A stretch of 64,000 nucleotides of DNA from an uncultured Persicobacter sp. (GCA_947498325.1 CANMKE010000021.1:1-64000); one strand, 5' to 3'. Counted from the first letter of the stretch, positions 38,822 through 46,863 are shown. Made by a program: numbers and translations. Notes: generated from the letters alone by a model not told the origin.

Positions 38822-39583
38822 TTATAATTCTTCAAGCATTTCATTCTCGATCCGTTCTTGCCGTTTTCGGCTTTTAAATTCAGAGGCCTGCCGCTTAATA
38901 TCAATCTTTTCCATTTCGCTGAGCGCATTTTTCAAACGCTCCCTTTTCAGTTCAAATGGAAAGTTGATACTTTCGAGTGCCTGTAACTGAAGGGGCGTTC
39001 GTGTCCGCTTTATTTGATTATACATCCATGCATAAAGCTTCTTCTCAGAAGTAGGGACGTTGAAGTGGCCATGTTTCTTGTAGAAGCGTTTCATTTTGAG
39101 GAACATTTTCTCCCAATAGTCCTCCAGTACATTCCACGAAAAACCGATATCCTCAAGCCGCTTGATCCGATCCAGCGGCATTCTGTTTTCTTTATACAAT
39201 CTGCGCTGTTCATTCACAAACCGACTCAATTTGTAAAGATCAGAACCACGGGGCCATAAGGTCTGGGAAACGTGCGTCGTCCCATATTTTTCTTTATAGT
39301 CGATCAACTTACCGATGTTCTCTTCGAACTTATCGGCTGTTCGGTAACCCCAATCAAAATTAATCGCTTCCAAAAGATCGCGCTTCTCCTGGGAAAAAAC
39401 CGAGCGGGTACGAGAGAACCTTCGCTGGTTTTTACACCACAGATATAATTTTGAAAACTTGGCATCACCATGAGGCACTTTAGAGTGCCCATGTTCCTCA
39501 TAAAAAGCTTTTAGCTCTTCATATCGCTCTATCCATTTGGCATCCCAATATTGATGATTTGAGGCTTTTGAGATTTTTTCCAT
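38822..39583 (-). CDS. Stand-alone helicase-associated (HA) repeat protein
   Basis: I chose the ATG at 39583 (MEKISKASN) over a preceding TTG (253 residues). The protein consists of about three to four HA domains (PF03457-like), each with the pattern Y-E-L-F-HGH-VP-L-W-Q-R-R-L-I-F-W: FYEEHGHSKVPHGD, LYLWCKNQRRFSR, INFDWGYRT, then DYKEKYGTTHVSQT, then FYKKHGHFNVPTSEKKL. Usually these repeats follow a DEAD-box helicase core; here no helicase is present. It is very basic and may bind nucleic acid. Function unknown. Confidence 0.8.
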   Translation of the reverse strand: MEKISKASNHQYWDAKWIERYEELKAFYEEHGHSKVPHGDAKFSKLYLWCKNQRRFSRTRSVFSQEKRDLLEAINFDWGYRTADKFEENIGKLIDYKEKYGTTHVSQTLWPRGSDLYKLSRFVNEQRRLYKENRMPLDRIKRLEDIGFSWNVLEDYWEKMFLKMKRFYKKHGHFNVPTSEKKLYAWMYNQIKRTRTPLQLQALESINFPFELKRERLKNALSEMEKIDIKRQASEFKSRKRQERIENEMLEEL

Positions 39584-40012
39584 CAAAATATCTTGAAGTT
39601 AACTGACTATCATTACACATATATGTATACCAAAAGTTTAATCTATTGATCAGCAAATTGAGTAAACGCATTATTAACCCCACCTCCATCCTTAACCGCA
39701 ACAAACACTCAACACCTTAAAAACCAATGACATACAAAAATATTGTTTAATACTCAAACAATATTTATTCAGAAATTTAAATTATTACAACCATAATTTA
39801 ACAGAATAAATATGTAATTCTGTTTGAGATCAAATCAAATAAGCGAAGTTCAGTTTTTTTGTTCAGAACAATTGACTATCGCTATCTGATAGGAATGGTA
39901 TGAATAAGTAACATCCTGTCCTTAAAAATAATAATAATTTTACCTAAACAAAAGTATTTTATTGACAATCTAAAGCAAAAAAATACAATTTGAAAAATTG
40001 GACATAAAAAAA
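39584..40012. other. AT-rich spacer with an 11-bp inverted repeat
   Basis: No gene is seen. AAATATTGTTT (39738-39748) and AAACAATATTT (39756-39766) are perfect arms around a 7-base loop, about 155 bp upstream of the HA-repeat gene. This looks like an operator rather than a terminator. Confidence 0.45.
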
Positions 40013-40036
40013 CGGGTACGAAACTTCGCGTACCCG
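40013..40036 (-). terminator. Terminator downstream of the HAD gene
   Basis: CGGGTACG (40013-40020) pairs with CGTACCCG (40029-40036), and seven As at 40006-40012 give a U7 tract on the minus transcript. It lies about 100 bp after the stop, so the mRNA has a long 3' tail. Confidence 0.85.
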
Positions 40037-40139
40037 CATTTCCACTGTTCAACCTGCAAATTGCTGTTACTCAAAAATAGGCAATTTTTTGCAAGTAGAG
40101 AAGTTGAACCGTATTTATATTTTTTATTATGAAAAAAAC

Positions 40140-40838
40140 TTATCCAATTGTTTTCACAAATTCTGTAACAGAAGCAAAAGCAACAATTTGATGGTGGTTT
40201 TCCTCAGCAGGAGCTACTGTTTCATGTTCCCAAGTGCTTGAAAATGGAATATGTACCGCTTGGCCACCGATTTCAAGAACAGGAAGAACATCCGATTTCA
40301 AAGAATTGCCAATCATCAGAAACTCTTCCGCCTTAATATCATGACGGTTGAGTATTTCCTGATACTGTGCCGCAGTCTTGTCTGATACAATTTCAACTTT
40401 ATCAAAATAATCTGCCAGCCCTGAACGGGCTAACTTGCTTTCTTGGTCTAATAAATCACCTTTGGTAATAACCATGAGTTGATAGTGCTGAGAGAGGGTT
40501 TTTAGGGCCTGCTCAACGCCTTCAATATTTTCAACGGGATGTTCAATCATTTCTCGACCCCAGTCAATGATCTGCTGAATGTCCCCTCCTCTTACCAAGC
40601 CTTCGGTAAGTTCAACGGCAGTTTCAATCATTGAAAGAATAAAACCCTTCACACCGTAACCAAAATACTTGAGGTTTTTGATTTCCGTTTGAAACAAATG
40701 CTTCCGCAGCACTTCTTCAGGAACGTACTGTTCCAAAAGCTTGAAAAAACGTTCTTGTGTGGCATCGAATATGGTTTCGTTTACCCACAGCGTATCATCA
40801 GCATCAAAGGCTATCGTTTTTATTTTTGGATCTATCAT
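40140..40838 (-). CDS. HAD-superfamily hydrolase
   Basis: I chose the ATG at 40838 (MIDPKIKTIAFDADDTLW) over a TTG 36 bp upstream, because the catalytic motif then sits at the usual place (232 residues). Motif I is FDADDTLW with the nucleophile Asp, motif II is VITKGD, motif III is around SDKTAAQYQ, and motif IV appears as FLMIGNSLKSDVLPV. It belongs to the YjjG/phosphoglycolate-phosphatase-like group of small-molecule phosphatases. Substrate unknown. Confidence 0.88.
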   Translation of the reverse strand: MIDPKIKTIAFDADDTLWVNETIFDATQERFFKLLEQYVPEEVLRKHLFQTEIKNLKYFGYGVKGFILSMIETAVELTEGLVRGGDIQQIIDWGREMIEHPVENIEGVEQALKTLSQHYQLMVITKGDLLDQESKLARSGLADYFDKVEIVSDKTAAQYQEILNRHDIKAEEFLMIGNSLKSDVLPVLEIGGQAVHIPFSSTWEHETVAPAEENHHQIVAFASVTEFVKTIG

Positions 40839-40949
40839 AATGGGACTTTTAGAGCGATTATTGGTTTGAGGCAATAATAATTACTTTAGTGCGGAATAAG
40901 AACTGCACTAATAAAAATTAATCAACAATTCGCAATACGCAAAAAAAAA

Positions 40950-40970
40950 ACAGCTTCAAACTGAAGCTGT
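40950..40970 (-). terminator. Terminator after the small HTH gene
   Basis: ACAGCTTCA, loop AAC, TGAAGCTGT is a perfect 9-bp stem. Ten As at 40941-40950 give a U-tract on the minus strand. It lies about 50 bp past the stop. Confidence 0.88.
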
Positions 40971-41021
40971 ACATGTTATTCATTTATAAGAACAGAACCC
41001 TTAAATGGCCTTTCTGATGTT

Positions 41022-41297
41022 TTAGTCTTTAATAATCTCGTTCATGTAGGAGATCCTCTTTTGAATTTCAGCTTCAATAACATCAATTATTTTCACTACT
41101 TCTTTCGGATTCATCCTATCCACCGCTTTCATCTTCTTATTGTAAGACTGATAGCTGATGCCCATTCCTTTGACAATATCGGTTTGCTTGATCGGCAATT
41201 CCGCAATCATTGAAGGAAGGTGCTCAATCATTTCCTGATATTTTGTGATAAGGTCCTTCATTTCTTTTAACGAAGGCACAGATTCATTATTGCTCAT
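41022..41297 (-). CDS. Small HTH-like DNA-binding protein near the origin
   Basis: This 91-residue protein has a central helix-turn-helix-like stretch (IKQTDIVKGMGISYQSYNKK, about residues 36-55) flanked by helices, similar to short XRE/Cro-like proteins. A 7-bp palindrome (TTACTGA / TCAGTAA, 41490-41510) lies about 190 bp upstream. Its position 1.3 kb from the iteron origin makes a copy-number or partition-related regulator conceivable, but this rests on position only. Confidence 0.6.
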   Translation of the reverse strand: MSNNESVPSLKEMKDLITKYQEMIEHLPSMIAELPIKQTDIVKGMGISYQSYNKKMKAVDRMNPKEVVKIIDVIEAEIQKRISYMNEIIKD

Positions 41298-41531
41298 AGT
41301 ATTAACAGTTAATTTGATGTCGATTCAATTTGGTAGAAATTATAACAAAAATTGAACCATCTCAAAAGGTGAGGTTCAAAATCCGCTCATGTATATAATC
41401 TAACTGTCAATAAAAATGTTTAATATAGGATGATAAAGGTTAAAATTTTCTTTTGAAATTGATGTTTCTGATCTCAACAAAAACCTAACTTACTGAAAAA
41501 GAGTCAGTAAAAAAAATTATGAATGATCCTC

Positions 41532-42230
41532 TTAATTTATGTTATCATTAAATTTATAGCCTACCCCTTTAATGGTCACGATCAGGTCATTGCCAATCTT
41601 CTCACGAACCTTCCGCACATGCACATCCACAGTTCGAGGAAGGATATACACATCTGTTCCCCAGATATCCCTTAATAACTCATCCCTTGAGAGTATTTTT
41701 CCTGGTGATTGCGCAAGTGTATAAAGCAACTCAAACTCTTTCTTTGGAAGCGGCAGCTTTTCTCCATGCGTCTCCACGGTGTAACTCGTTTTATCAATGC
41801 GTAGCGAGGGAAACGTCAATACATCCTGCGCATCCATCGTTTTGGGAGAAGTACGCTCCAGGAGGGCCTCTATTCTTCTTTTAAGCGCACGTGGCTTCAC
41901 AGGTTTGATAATATAGTCGTTTGCCCCCATATCGAAGGCTGCAACCTCTGAATACTCTTCAGAACGCGCTGTTAAAAATACAATCAATGCCTGATCAATC
42001 TCAGGATTATTTCTCAGTTGCCTGCAAGCCTCAATGCCATCCATATTCGGCATCATTATATCAAGCAAAATCAAATCTGGTTTGAACACCCTCGCACGCT
42101 CAACGGCTTCAATCCCATCTGCGGCAGTTTCAATGGCATAGCCTGCATTTTTTAAATTATACTCCAGTAAATCGCGGATGTCTTCTTCATCATCCACTAC
42201 CAAAACTTTATGTTGTATTGATTCCATCAT
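41532..42230 (-). CDS. OmpR/PhoB-family response regulator
   Basis: This 232-residue two-component regulator has a receiver domain (about 1-125) with VLVVDDEEDIRDLLEYNL, the phospho-acceptor in LILLDIMMPNMDG, a conserved Thr in FLTARSEE and a lysine in IIKPVKP. The C-terminal winged helix (about 130-230) has the typical LPLPKKEFELLYTLAQSPGK and RTVDVHVRKVREKIG. No histidine kinase is adjacent, so it is an orphan. It is transcribed away from the origin. It resembles the PhoB-like regulators of Bacteroidota. Confidence 0.93.
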   Translation of the reverse strand: MMESIQHKVLVVDDEEDIRDLLEYNLKNAGYAIETAADGIEAVERARVFKPDLILLDIMMPNMDGIEACRQLRNNPEIDQALIVFLTARSEEYSEVAAFDMGANDYIIKPVKPRALKRRIEALLERTSPKTMDAQDVLTFPSLRIDKTSYTVETHGEKLPLPKKEFELLYTLAQSPGKILSRDELLRDIWGTDVYILPRTVDVHVRKVREKIGNDLIVTIKGVGYKFNDNIN

Positions 42231-42397
42231 GTATCTAAAATTACAATGACAATGTTACAACCTACCCGTGAATAAATTTTTGTGCAAAAATTACCATTGC
42301 TTTAAGATATCAGCTTGATGATAACATTCGCTTAACCGCCTATTTTATTTATTTTTAAAGACGCTCCCAAACATTTGTGTTGCAATAAGTTTAGAGG

Positions 42398-42476
42398 TGA
42401 CAAAACAGGTAGCTTGATTCATGTTCCGTCGCACCTAAAAAAGAAAGCTCTCAATTGTCCGCGACAAAATAGGTAC
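42398..42476 (+). repeat. Two dispersed iteron copies
   Basis: TGACAAAACAGGTAG (42398-42412) and CGACAAAATAGGTAC (42462-42476) share the iteron core GACA....AGGTA. They are 64 bp apart, close to three 21-bp periods, and lie left of the AT-rich tract. Confidence 0.75.
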
Positions 42477-42547
42477 GTCCCTTTAATTTACTTTTTAAAG
42501 CAATATCCCAATATTTAAATTCATCTGAAAGACAAAATCAATCGGTG

Positions 42548-42592
42548 TGTTTTGTATTGTTTTATTTTGTTTTAACTGTTTTAATTGTTTTA
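42548..42592 (+). repeat. Helically phased TGTTTTA tracts (putative DNA unwinding element)
   Basis: TGTTTT(G/A) begins at 42548, 42558, 42568, 42577 and 42586, giving spacings of 10, 10, 9 and 9 bp, all on the same face of the helix. The tract is nearly pure A+T and sits just before the tandem iterons, as DNA unwinding elements do in iteron plasmids. Confidence 0.7.
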
Positions 42593-42637
42593 GGCTTTGT
42601 ATCCTTTTGATATACAGATGGTTAGAAAGGGCTATTA

Positions 42638-42783
42638 CGACATAGTAGGTAATCTGCGCGACAGATCATGTATTTGGCGTGACATAGTAGGTAATTGGTA
42701 CGACGTATTGTGGATAAAGTCTGACGTATCATGAACATCACGGACATTTTAGGTATTTAGATAGACATTATAGGGATTGTTGT
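42638..42783 (+). repeat. Seven tandem 21-bp iterons
   Basis: Repeat units begin at 42638, 42659, 42680, 42701, 42722, 42742 and 42763 (steps 21, 21, 21, 21, 20, 21). Each begins with (C/T/G/A)GAC. The best-conserved form is CGACATAGTAGGTAAT (units 1 and 3), with the others diverged. A 21-bp period is two helical turns, so all copies face the same side, as needed for cooperative Rep binding. A possible degenerate copy follows near 42807. Confidence 0.88.
42709..42717 (-). promoter_or_regulatory. DnaA box
   Basis: TGTGGATAA here is the exact reverse complement of the consensus DnaA box TTATCCACA. It lies inside the fourth iteron of the origin, so Rep and DnaA would compete or cooperate at this unit. 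Confidence 0.75.
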
Positions 42784-42858
42784 AAATTTTGTGTGTAGAA
42801 AAATTTTGACGAATTGTGTTTTATTGATACTGGATATTAAATTATTTAATTAGTTGTT

Positions 42859-42995
42859 CCTTTTCTGTCGTAATAACTTTCCAGCCTACCTTTTCTGTCG
42901 CATAATATTGATTTGGGTTTTACAGCAATTTGTGTTGATAGACTCTTCTGTGTTCATGTTCTGTCGGATTTATTTTGGAATATCCCTACAATGTC
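42859..42995 (-). promoter_or_regulatory. Inverted iterons over the rep promoter (candidate autorepression sites)
   Basis: Four minus-strand copies of the iteron core occur. CGACAGAAAAGG is found at 42859-42870 and 42889-42900 (a 12-bp exact repeat 30 bp apart). A third at 42951-42966 ends in CATGAACA, like unit 5. A fourth at 42981-42995 matches unit 7 at 13 of 15 positions. Copies in the rep promoter are classical sites for Rep-dimer autorepression. Confidence 0.7.
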
Positions 42996-43028
42996 GTAGT
43001 TTCGATTTTGAAACGAATGCGACAGATT

Positions 43029-44480
43029 ATGAATATCACTGATCGTTCCGTAGCAGGAATAAAAAACTACAAAATTGTTAAGTCGAATAAGCTTATCAAT
43101 TCAAAACATACATTGAGTCCTTTGCAGTGGCGTTTGATATTATTAACTGCTGCTCAGATTCGCAAAGATGACACCGAATTTAATGAGTGTTGCATTGGTT
43201 TACGTGAACTTTTTGATCTTAAAAAGGGAGATAAAATATCGGATAAGTACAATCAGGCTCGTGAGGCAGCTGTAGGGCTGACCAACTCTTCTGTATATAT
43301 TCAGAAAGGCAAACACTGGGTGGCTTTTCCGTTTGTAACTAAAGCGGAGGGGAATGAAGGAGAAGACTTTATCAAGATTCGATTTGCGCAGGAAATGAAG
43401 CCATTTTTCCTGCAGTTGAATGCCGGAGAATACACCGCTTATAAGCCAATAAATTGTTGGGGATTCGTTAGTGGTCACAGTTTCAGGCTTTATGAGCTGC
43501 TGATTCAGTATTTTCCAAATATTAATAAAAGGAATTTCACCCTTGACAGCTTCAAGAATTTATTAAATGTTGAGGATAAGTATAAGCGATTTTCTGACCT
43601 TAAACGGCGGGTGATTGAGCCTGCTGTTCATGATATCAATTCTTACGAACCCTCTGGGATGTTTGTGGAATATGAGATCAAAAGACGTGGACGATCAGTA
43701 ACGGACATTATCTTCTATATGTCCAAAAAAGGGAATGCTTTAGTTTCTGATGCTGCTGCCGCTGAAATGGGCAAGGTGAATATTGAAGAGCCTGCTGCTA
43801 ATCAGGCTGCGTTGAATTTTGATAAGGTGTCCGCCGAAGAGGTTGTGCCAATCCCTAATCTGTCGGAGGATGAGGAAATTCTTGCTGCCATAGGGTTTAA
43901 GGCCAAAAATAAGGCTGAACAACAAAAGGCGCTTGAGGCTATTTCTCATCTAATTCGCCAGTATGGCCTCATTCAGGTACATAAAAAGGTCTTTGTGGTG
44001 CAGCAAGCCGCCAATGTCAGTAGTCCTATTGGGTATTTAACGATGGCCTTAAAGGATGATTACCAATTGAAAGAGCCCGCAAATGCGACTGCGAAAGCTT
44101 CGGATGCCCAGTCTGCTTATGTGCAAAATAAGCAGAAAGAACAACAGGCGCGGACCGCAAAAGTGCTGCATAAGAAAAAACAAGATGCGATTTCGAAAGA
44201 ATTTGATAAATTCTGGAAGGATCTCTGTTTTCAATATTTGAATGAAAATATTTTCGGGCAGTACCCCAATTATGTGGCTTATCTAAATTCAGATGCCTCT
44301 GCTTATGAGCGTAAATTTTTGGAGGAATGGAACAAAAATAAGCCCTCAGCAGAAGCGAAGAAGTATTTTGGCAGATGGATTATCGGGCAAATTGGAACCA
44401 AGGAGCATCAGGCATATTTGAAAGAAGGTGTTAAATATTATGCGCAGAAGCATCATGATTTTGACTGGGATGCCCTATAG
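43029..44480 (+). CDS. Rep_3-family plasmid replication initiator
   Basis: This 483-residue initiator resembles RepB/RepE/Pi-type proteins and binds iterons to open the origin. The N-terminal half has the Rep_3 winged-helix pattern: IVKSNKLINSKHTLSPLQWR, the FNECCIGLRELFDL block, and SFRLYELLIQYFPNINKRNF with a second winged helix (LDSFKNLLNVEDKYKRFSDL) ending VIEPAVHDINSY. The C-terminal 230 residues are an extra, partly helical tail of unknown role. I prefer the ATG at 43029; the ATG at 43017 and a TTG at 42975 are in frame. An iteron copy (43019-43033) overlaps the start codon. Confidence 0.93.
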   Translation: MNITDRSVAGIKNYKIVKSNKLINSKHTLSPLQWRLILLTAAQIRKDDTEFNECCIGLRELFDLKKGDKISDKYNQAREAAVGLTNSSVYIQKGKHWVAFPFVTKAEGNEGEDFIKIRFAQEMKPFFLQLNAGEYTAYKPINCWGFVSGHSFRLYELLIQYFPNINKRNFTLDSFKNLLNVEDKYKRFSDLKRRVIEPAVHDINSYEPSGMFVEYEIKRRGRSVTDIIFYMSKKGNALVSDAAAAEMGKVNIEEPAANQAALNFDKVSAEEVVPIPNLSEDEEILAAIGFKAKNKAEQQKALEAISHLIRQYGLIQVHKKVFVVQQAANVSSPIGYLTMALKDDYQLKEPANATAKASDAQSAYVQNKQKEQQARTAKVLHKKKQDAISKEFDKFWKDLCFQYLNENIFGQYPNYVAYLNSDASAYERKFLEEWNKNKPSAEAKKYFGRWIIGQIGTKEHQAYLKEGVKYYAQKHHDFDWDAL

Positions 44481-44822
44481 TGTATTTAAATTAATGGTTA
44501 GAAATCTTGAATGTTGTGCGGAGTCAGTATGATGACCGTATTCCAAGATGGATATAAGAAATTGTGGCTTTGTCGGCCTCAGTAATTAAGGAGCATTTTC
44601 ATGCTCCTTTTTTTGTCGCTCGAATTTTTCAAATCAGCACTTTCGTAAAGTGCTTTAGATCAGAATATTGTGATTTAATTTCACCAAATTATATTTGGTG
44701 TAAAAATTAAACAGCTGTAAATGAGTACTTTGCGTTAAGGTGTACGGATTAGGGATATGCGTAAAAATTAGTCCCTTAATTGGCGCAGCGAGTAAGGGAT
44801 TATCAGTATCTAAAATTGTTAG
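44481..44822. other. Spacer after rep with small palindromes
   Basis: No gene is seen. After the rep terminator come AGCACTTT-CGT-AAAGTGCT (44636-44654), CACCAAAT-TAT-ATTTGGTG (44682-44700), a TACTTTG element (about 44725) resembling the Bacteroidota -7 box, and a further pairing TCCCTTA / TAAGGGA between about 44772 and 44800. The arrangement could encode a small RNA, but that is speculative. Confidence 0.4.
44588..44609 (+). terminator. Terminator after rep
   Basis: AAGGAGCAT, loop TTTC, ATGCTCCTT is followed by a T-run to 44614. It lies about 108 bp past the rep stop. Confidence 0.88.
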
Positions 44823-44830
44823 CAAAAAAA

Positions 44831-44857
44831 AGCCACTCATTTGTGCGATGAGTGGCT
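44831..44857 (-). terminator. Terminator after the NagB-PIG-L gene
   Basis: AGCCACTCAT (44831-44840) pairs with ATGAGTGGCT (44848-44857). Eight As immediately before it (44824-44831) supply the U-tract on the minus strand. It lies about 42 bp past the stop. Confidence 0.9.
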
Positions 44858-44898
44858 CGAGAAAATGTGTGTTCTTTCGAACAATTGTGCAATGTGAA

Positions 44899-46863
44899 TT
44901 AATCTATAAAATGGTAACGAACAAACGCTTCCATTGCTTCATATTCAGCCAACCCTAACTGATTGTACAGGTCAGCAGTTTCTTTATTTCGCTCCTCGGC
45001 ACGTTGCCAAAATTCTCTTGAGTCAGAACCTTGAAAAACAACGCCGTCTTTTTGAGATTCATGGTAGAAAATTGATTTACGCTTACGCAAAACTTGGTAA
45101 GGGCTCATTGGTACTGCCATTTCAATTTCGTTGATTGGCCATTCGTGCCATGCACCACGGTACAACCAAACCCAACAATTTTGCATAGACTCTTCATTTT
45201 TCAGCCCATTTAATGCTGCAAAAATACCATCAAGACATACACGGTGTGTGCCATGTGGGTCGGCCAAATCACCTGCTGCATAAATTTGATGCGGTTGAAT
45301 CTCCTGAATGATATCTGTAATGATCTGAATATCATTGTCGCCAAGAGGCAATTTTTTCACCCGACCAGTTTCATAAAATGGAAGGTTGAGAAAATGAACA
45401 CGTGATTCTTCAATTCCTATATAACGACAGGCTGCGATAGATTCTTCCTGACGGATAGAGGTTTTGATCGATCGAACACTTGGCGTATCAATATCACCCG
45501 TTTCTTTCATGTCAAGGAAACCGATAATTTCTTTATGCAAAGAGCAGGATTCCTGTGTTGAAATCTTGAAGCGATCATTGAAAGCTTTGGTGAATTTTGC
45601 AAAACGGCGGGCATCATCATCCATCACGGCAATATTACCCGATGTTTGGTAGGCGATATGTACTTCATGGCCCTGATCTACCAATCGCTGAATGGTACCT
45701 CCCATTGAAATCACATCATCGTCGGGATGTGGCGAAAATACCAATACCCTTTTTGATTCCGGCTGAGCTCTTTCGGGACGTTGTGAGTCATCAGCATTCG
45801 GTTTTCCTCCAGGCCAACCTGTGATGGTATGCTGAAGCATGTTGAAAACCTTGATATTAATATCGTGCACCGGGCCGTAAATGGTTACGAGCTGATCCAA
45901 GCCATGCTCGTTATAATCTTCAGTTGTAAGTTTTAAAACTGGTTTTCCCAAAGAAATGGATAAATGGCAAACCGCTTTCTTAATCATGGCATCAGTCCAG
46001 ACAATATCACGAACAAGCCAAGGGAAATCAATTCGGGTCAATTTCTCCGCCGCTGCTTCGTCCAGAATAACATCTACATTAGGGTGTTCCTGAAGAAAAG
46101 TGGTCGGAACACTTTCTGTAATCGGACCTTCAACTGCCTCACGGATAATTGGTGCTTTTCCGTTACCCCAGGCCATTAGTAAAATTTTTCGGGCTTCCAT
46201 AATCGAGCCCACCCCCATCGTAATTGCGCGGCGGGGTACATTATTTATCCCACCAAAACTTGGCGCGGCATCTCTTCTGGTTAACTGATCGAGTGTAACC
46301 ATTCTTGTTCTTGAACGAATACCAGAACCTGGCTCATTGAAACCAATGTGTCCTGTTCGGCCAATACCCAAAAGTTGGATGTCTATTCCTCCTGCCTGGC
46401 GAATTTGTAATTCATAATTTCGGCAGAATTCAGGCACCTCTTCCATACTTAATGTTCCATCAGGAAGGTGTGTATTTTCTTCCTTGATGTCGATATGATC
46501 GAAAAGGTTTTCTTTCATGAATCGAACATATGAATGTACCGATTCAGGTAACATCGGATAATATTCATCAAGGTTGAATGTGATGACATTTTCAAAGCTT
46601 AACCCGTCCTCTTTATGTGCGCGGATTAATTCTTCATAAACTTTCAATGGAGACGAACCCGTGGCCAAACCCAAGACAACCGTTTTGTTTTCCTGCTGGC
46701 GTTTTTTGATCAAAGAAATAATTTCCTGAGCAATCCATTTAGAACCTGTTTTGGCATCTTCATAAATGGTAGTGTTTAAATGTTCAAATTCCCGATCTGT
46801 TAGGAAGTTTTCCATGTTTAAACCCAACTCGTTTTCATTTAAAGTATTGAATTGCGTCTCCAT
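44899..46863 (-). CDS. nagB: Glucosamine-6-phosphate deaminase fused to a PIG-L deacetylase-like domain
   Basis: This 654-residue protein has two domains. Residues about 30-290 are NagB-like: VVLGLATGSSPLKVYEEL, FNLDEYYPM with the catalytic Asp, and LLGIGRTGHIGFNEPGS with the catalytic His/Glu loop. Residues about 370-600 are a PIG-L/LmbE domain with zinc motif FSPHPDDDVISMGG and a downstream DPHGTHR-type His. NagB turns glucosamine 6-phosphate into fructose 6-phosphate and ammonia; the PIG-L part could deacetylate an amino sugar. This long form is common in Bacteroidota. It is divergent from a ROK repressor. Confidence 0.92.
   Translation of the reverse strand: METQFNTLNENELGLNMENFLTDREFEHLNTTIYEDAKTGSKWIAQEIISLIKKRQQENKTVVLGLATGSSPLKVYEELIRAHKEDGLSFENVITFNLDEYYPMLPESVHSYVRFMKENLFDHIDIKEENTHLPDGTLSMEEVPEFCRNYELQIRQAGGIDIQLLGIGRTGHIGFNEPGSGIRSRTRMVTLDQLTRRDAAPSFGGINNVPRRAITMGVGSIMEARKILLMAWGNGKAPIIREAVEGPITESVPTTFLQEHPNVDVILDEAAAEKLTRIDFPWLVRDIVWTDAMIKKAVCHLSISLGKPVLKLTTEDYNEHGLDQLVTIYGPVHDINIKVFNMLQHTITGWPGGKPNADDSQRPERAQPESKRVLVFSPHPDDDVISMGGTIQRLVDQGHEVHIAYQTSGNIAVMDDDARRFAKFTKAFNDRFKISTQESCSLHKEIIGFLDMKETGDIDTPSVRSIKTSIRQEESIAACRYIGIEESRVHFLNLPFYETGRVKKLPLGDNDIQIITDIIQEIQPHQIYAAGDLADPHGTHRVCLDGIFAALNGLKNEESMQNCWVWLYRGAWHEWPINEIEMAVPMSPYQVLRKRKSIFYHESQKDGVVFQGSDSREFWQRAEERNKETADLYNQLGLAEYEAMEAFVRYHFID

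Larger units (their letters stand above)
42398..43034. other. Iteron-type replication origin of the replicon
   Basis: The spacer between the response regulator and rep contains, in order: two dispersed iterons (42398-42412, 42462-42476), an AT-rich tract with phased TGTTTTA repeats (42548-42592), seven tandem iterons (42638-42783) with an embedded DnaA box, four inverted iterons over the rep promoter and one at the rep start codon. This is the standard architecture of a Rep_3 plasmid origin. Strand composition appears to switch here, supporting active bidirectional replication from this point. Confidence 0.85.

Noticed and set aside
41490-41510. Terminator for the response regulator
   Set aside because: The hairpin TTACTGA / TCAGTAA has its A/T run on the wrong side for the minus-strand transcript. 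It is better viewed as an operator-like palindrome.
42638-42783. Tandem 21-bp repeats considered as CRISPR or a coding repeat
   Set aside because: There are no unique spacers, the period is 21 bp with no space between units, and no open frame crosses the array. The adjacent Rep_3 gene explains it as iterons.
42854-43042. 62-codon cysteine- and phenylalanine-rich frame in the rep promoter
   Set aside because: It is made of inverted iteron DNA and overlaps the rep start; the composition is an artefact of the repeats.
44740-44958. 72-codon plus-strand frame between rep and nagB
   Set aside because: It crosses the nagB terminator and the 3' end of nagB itself, with implausible composition.
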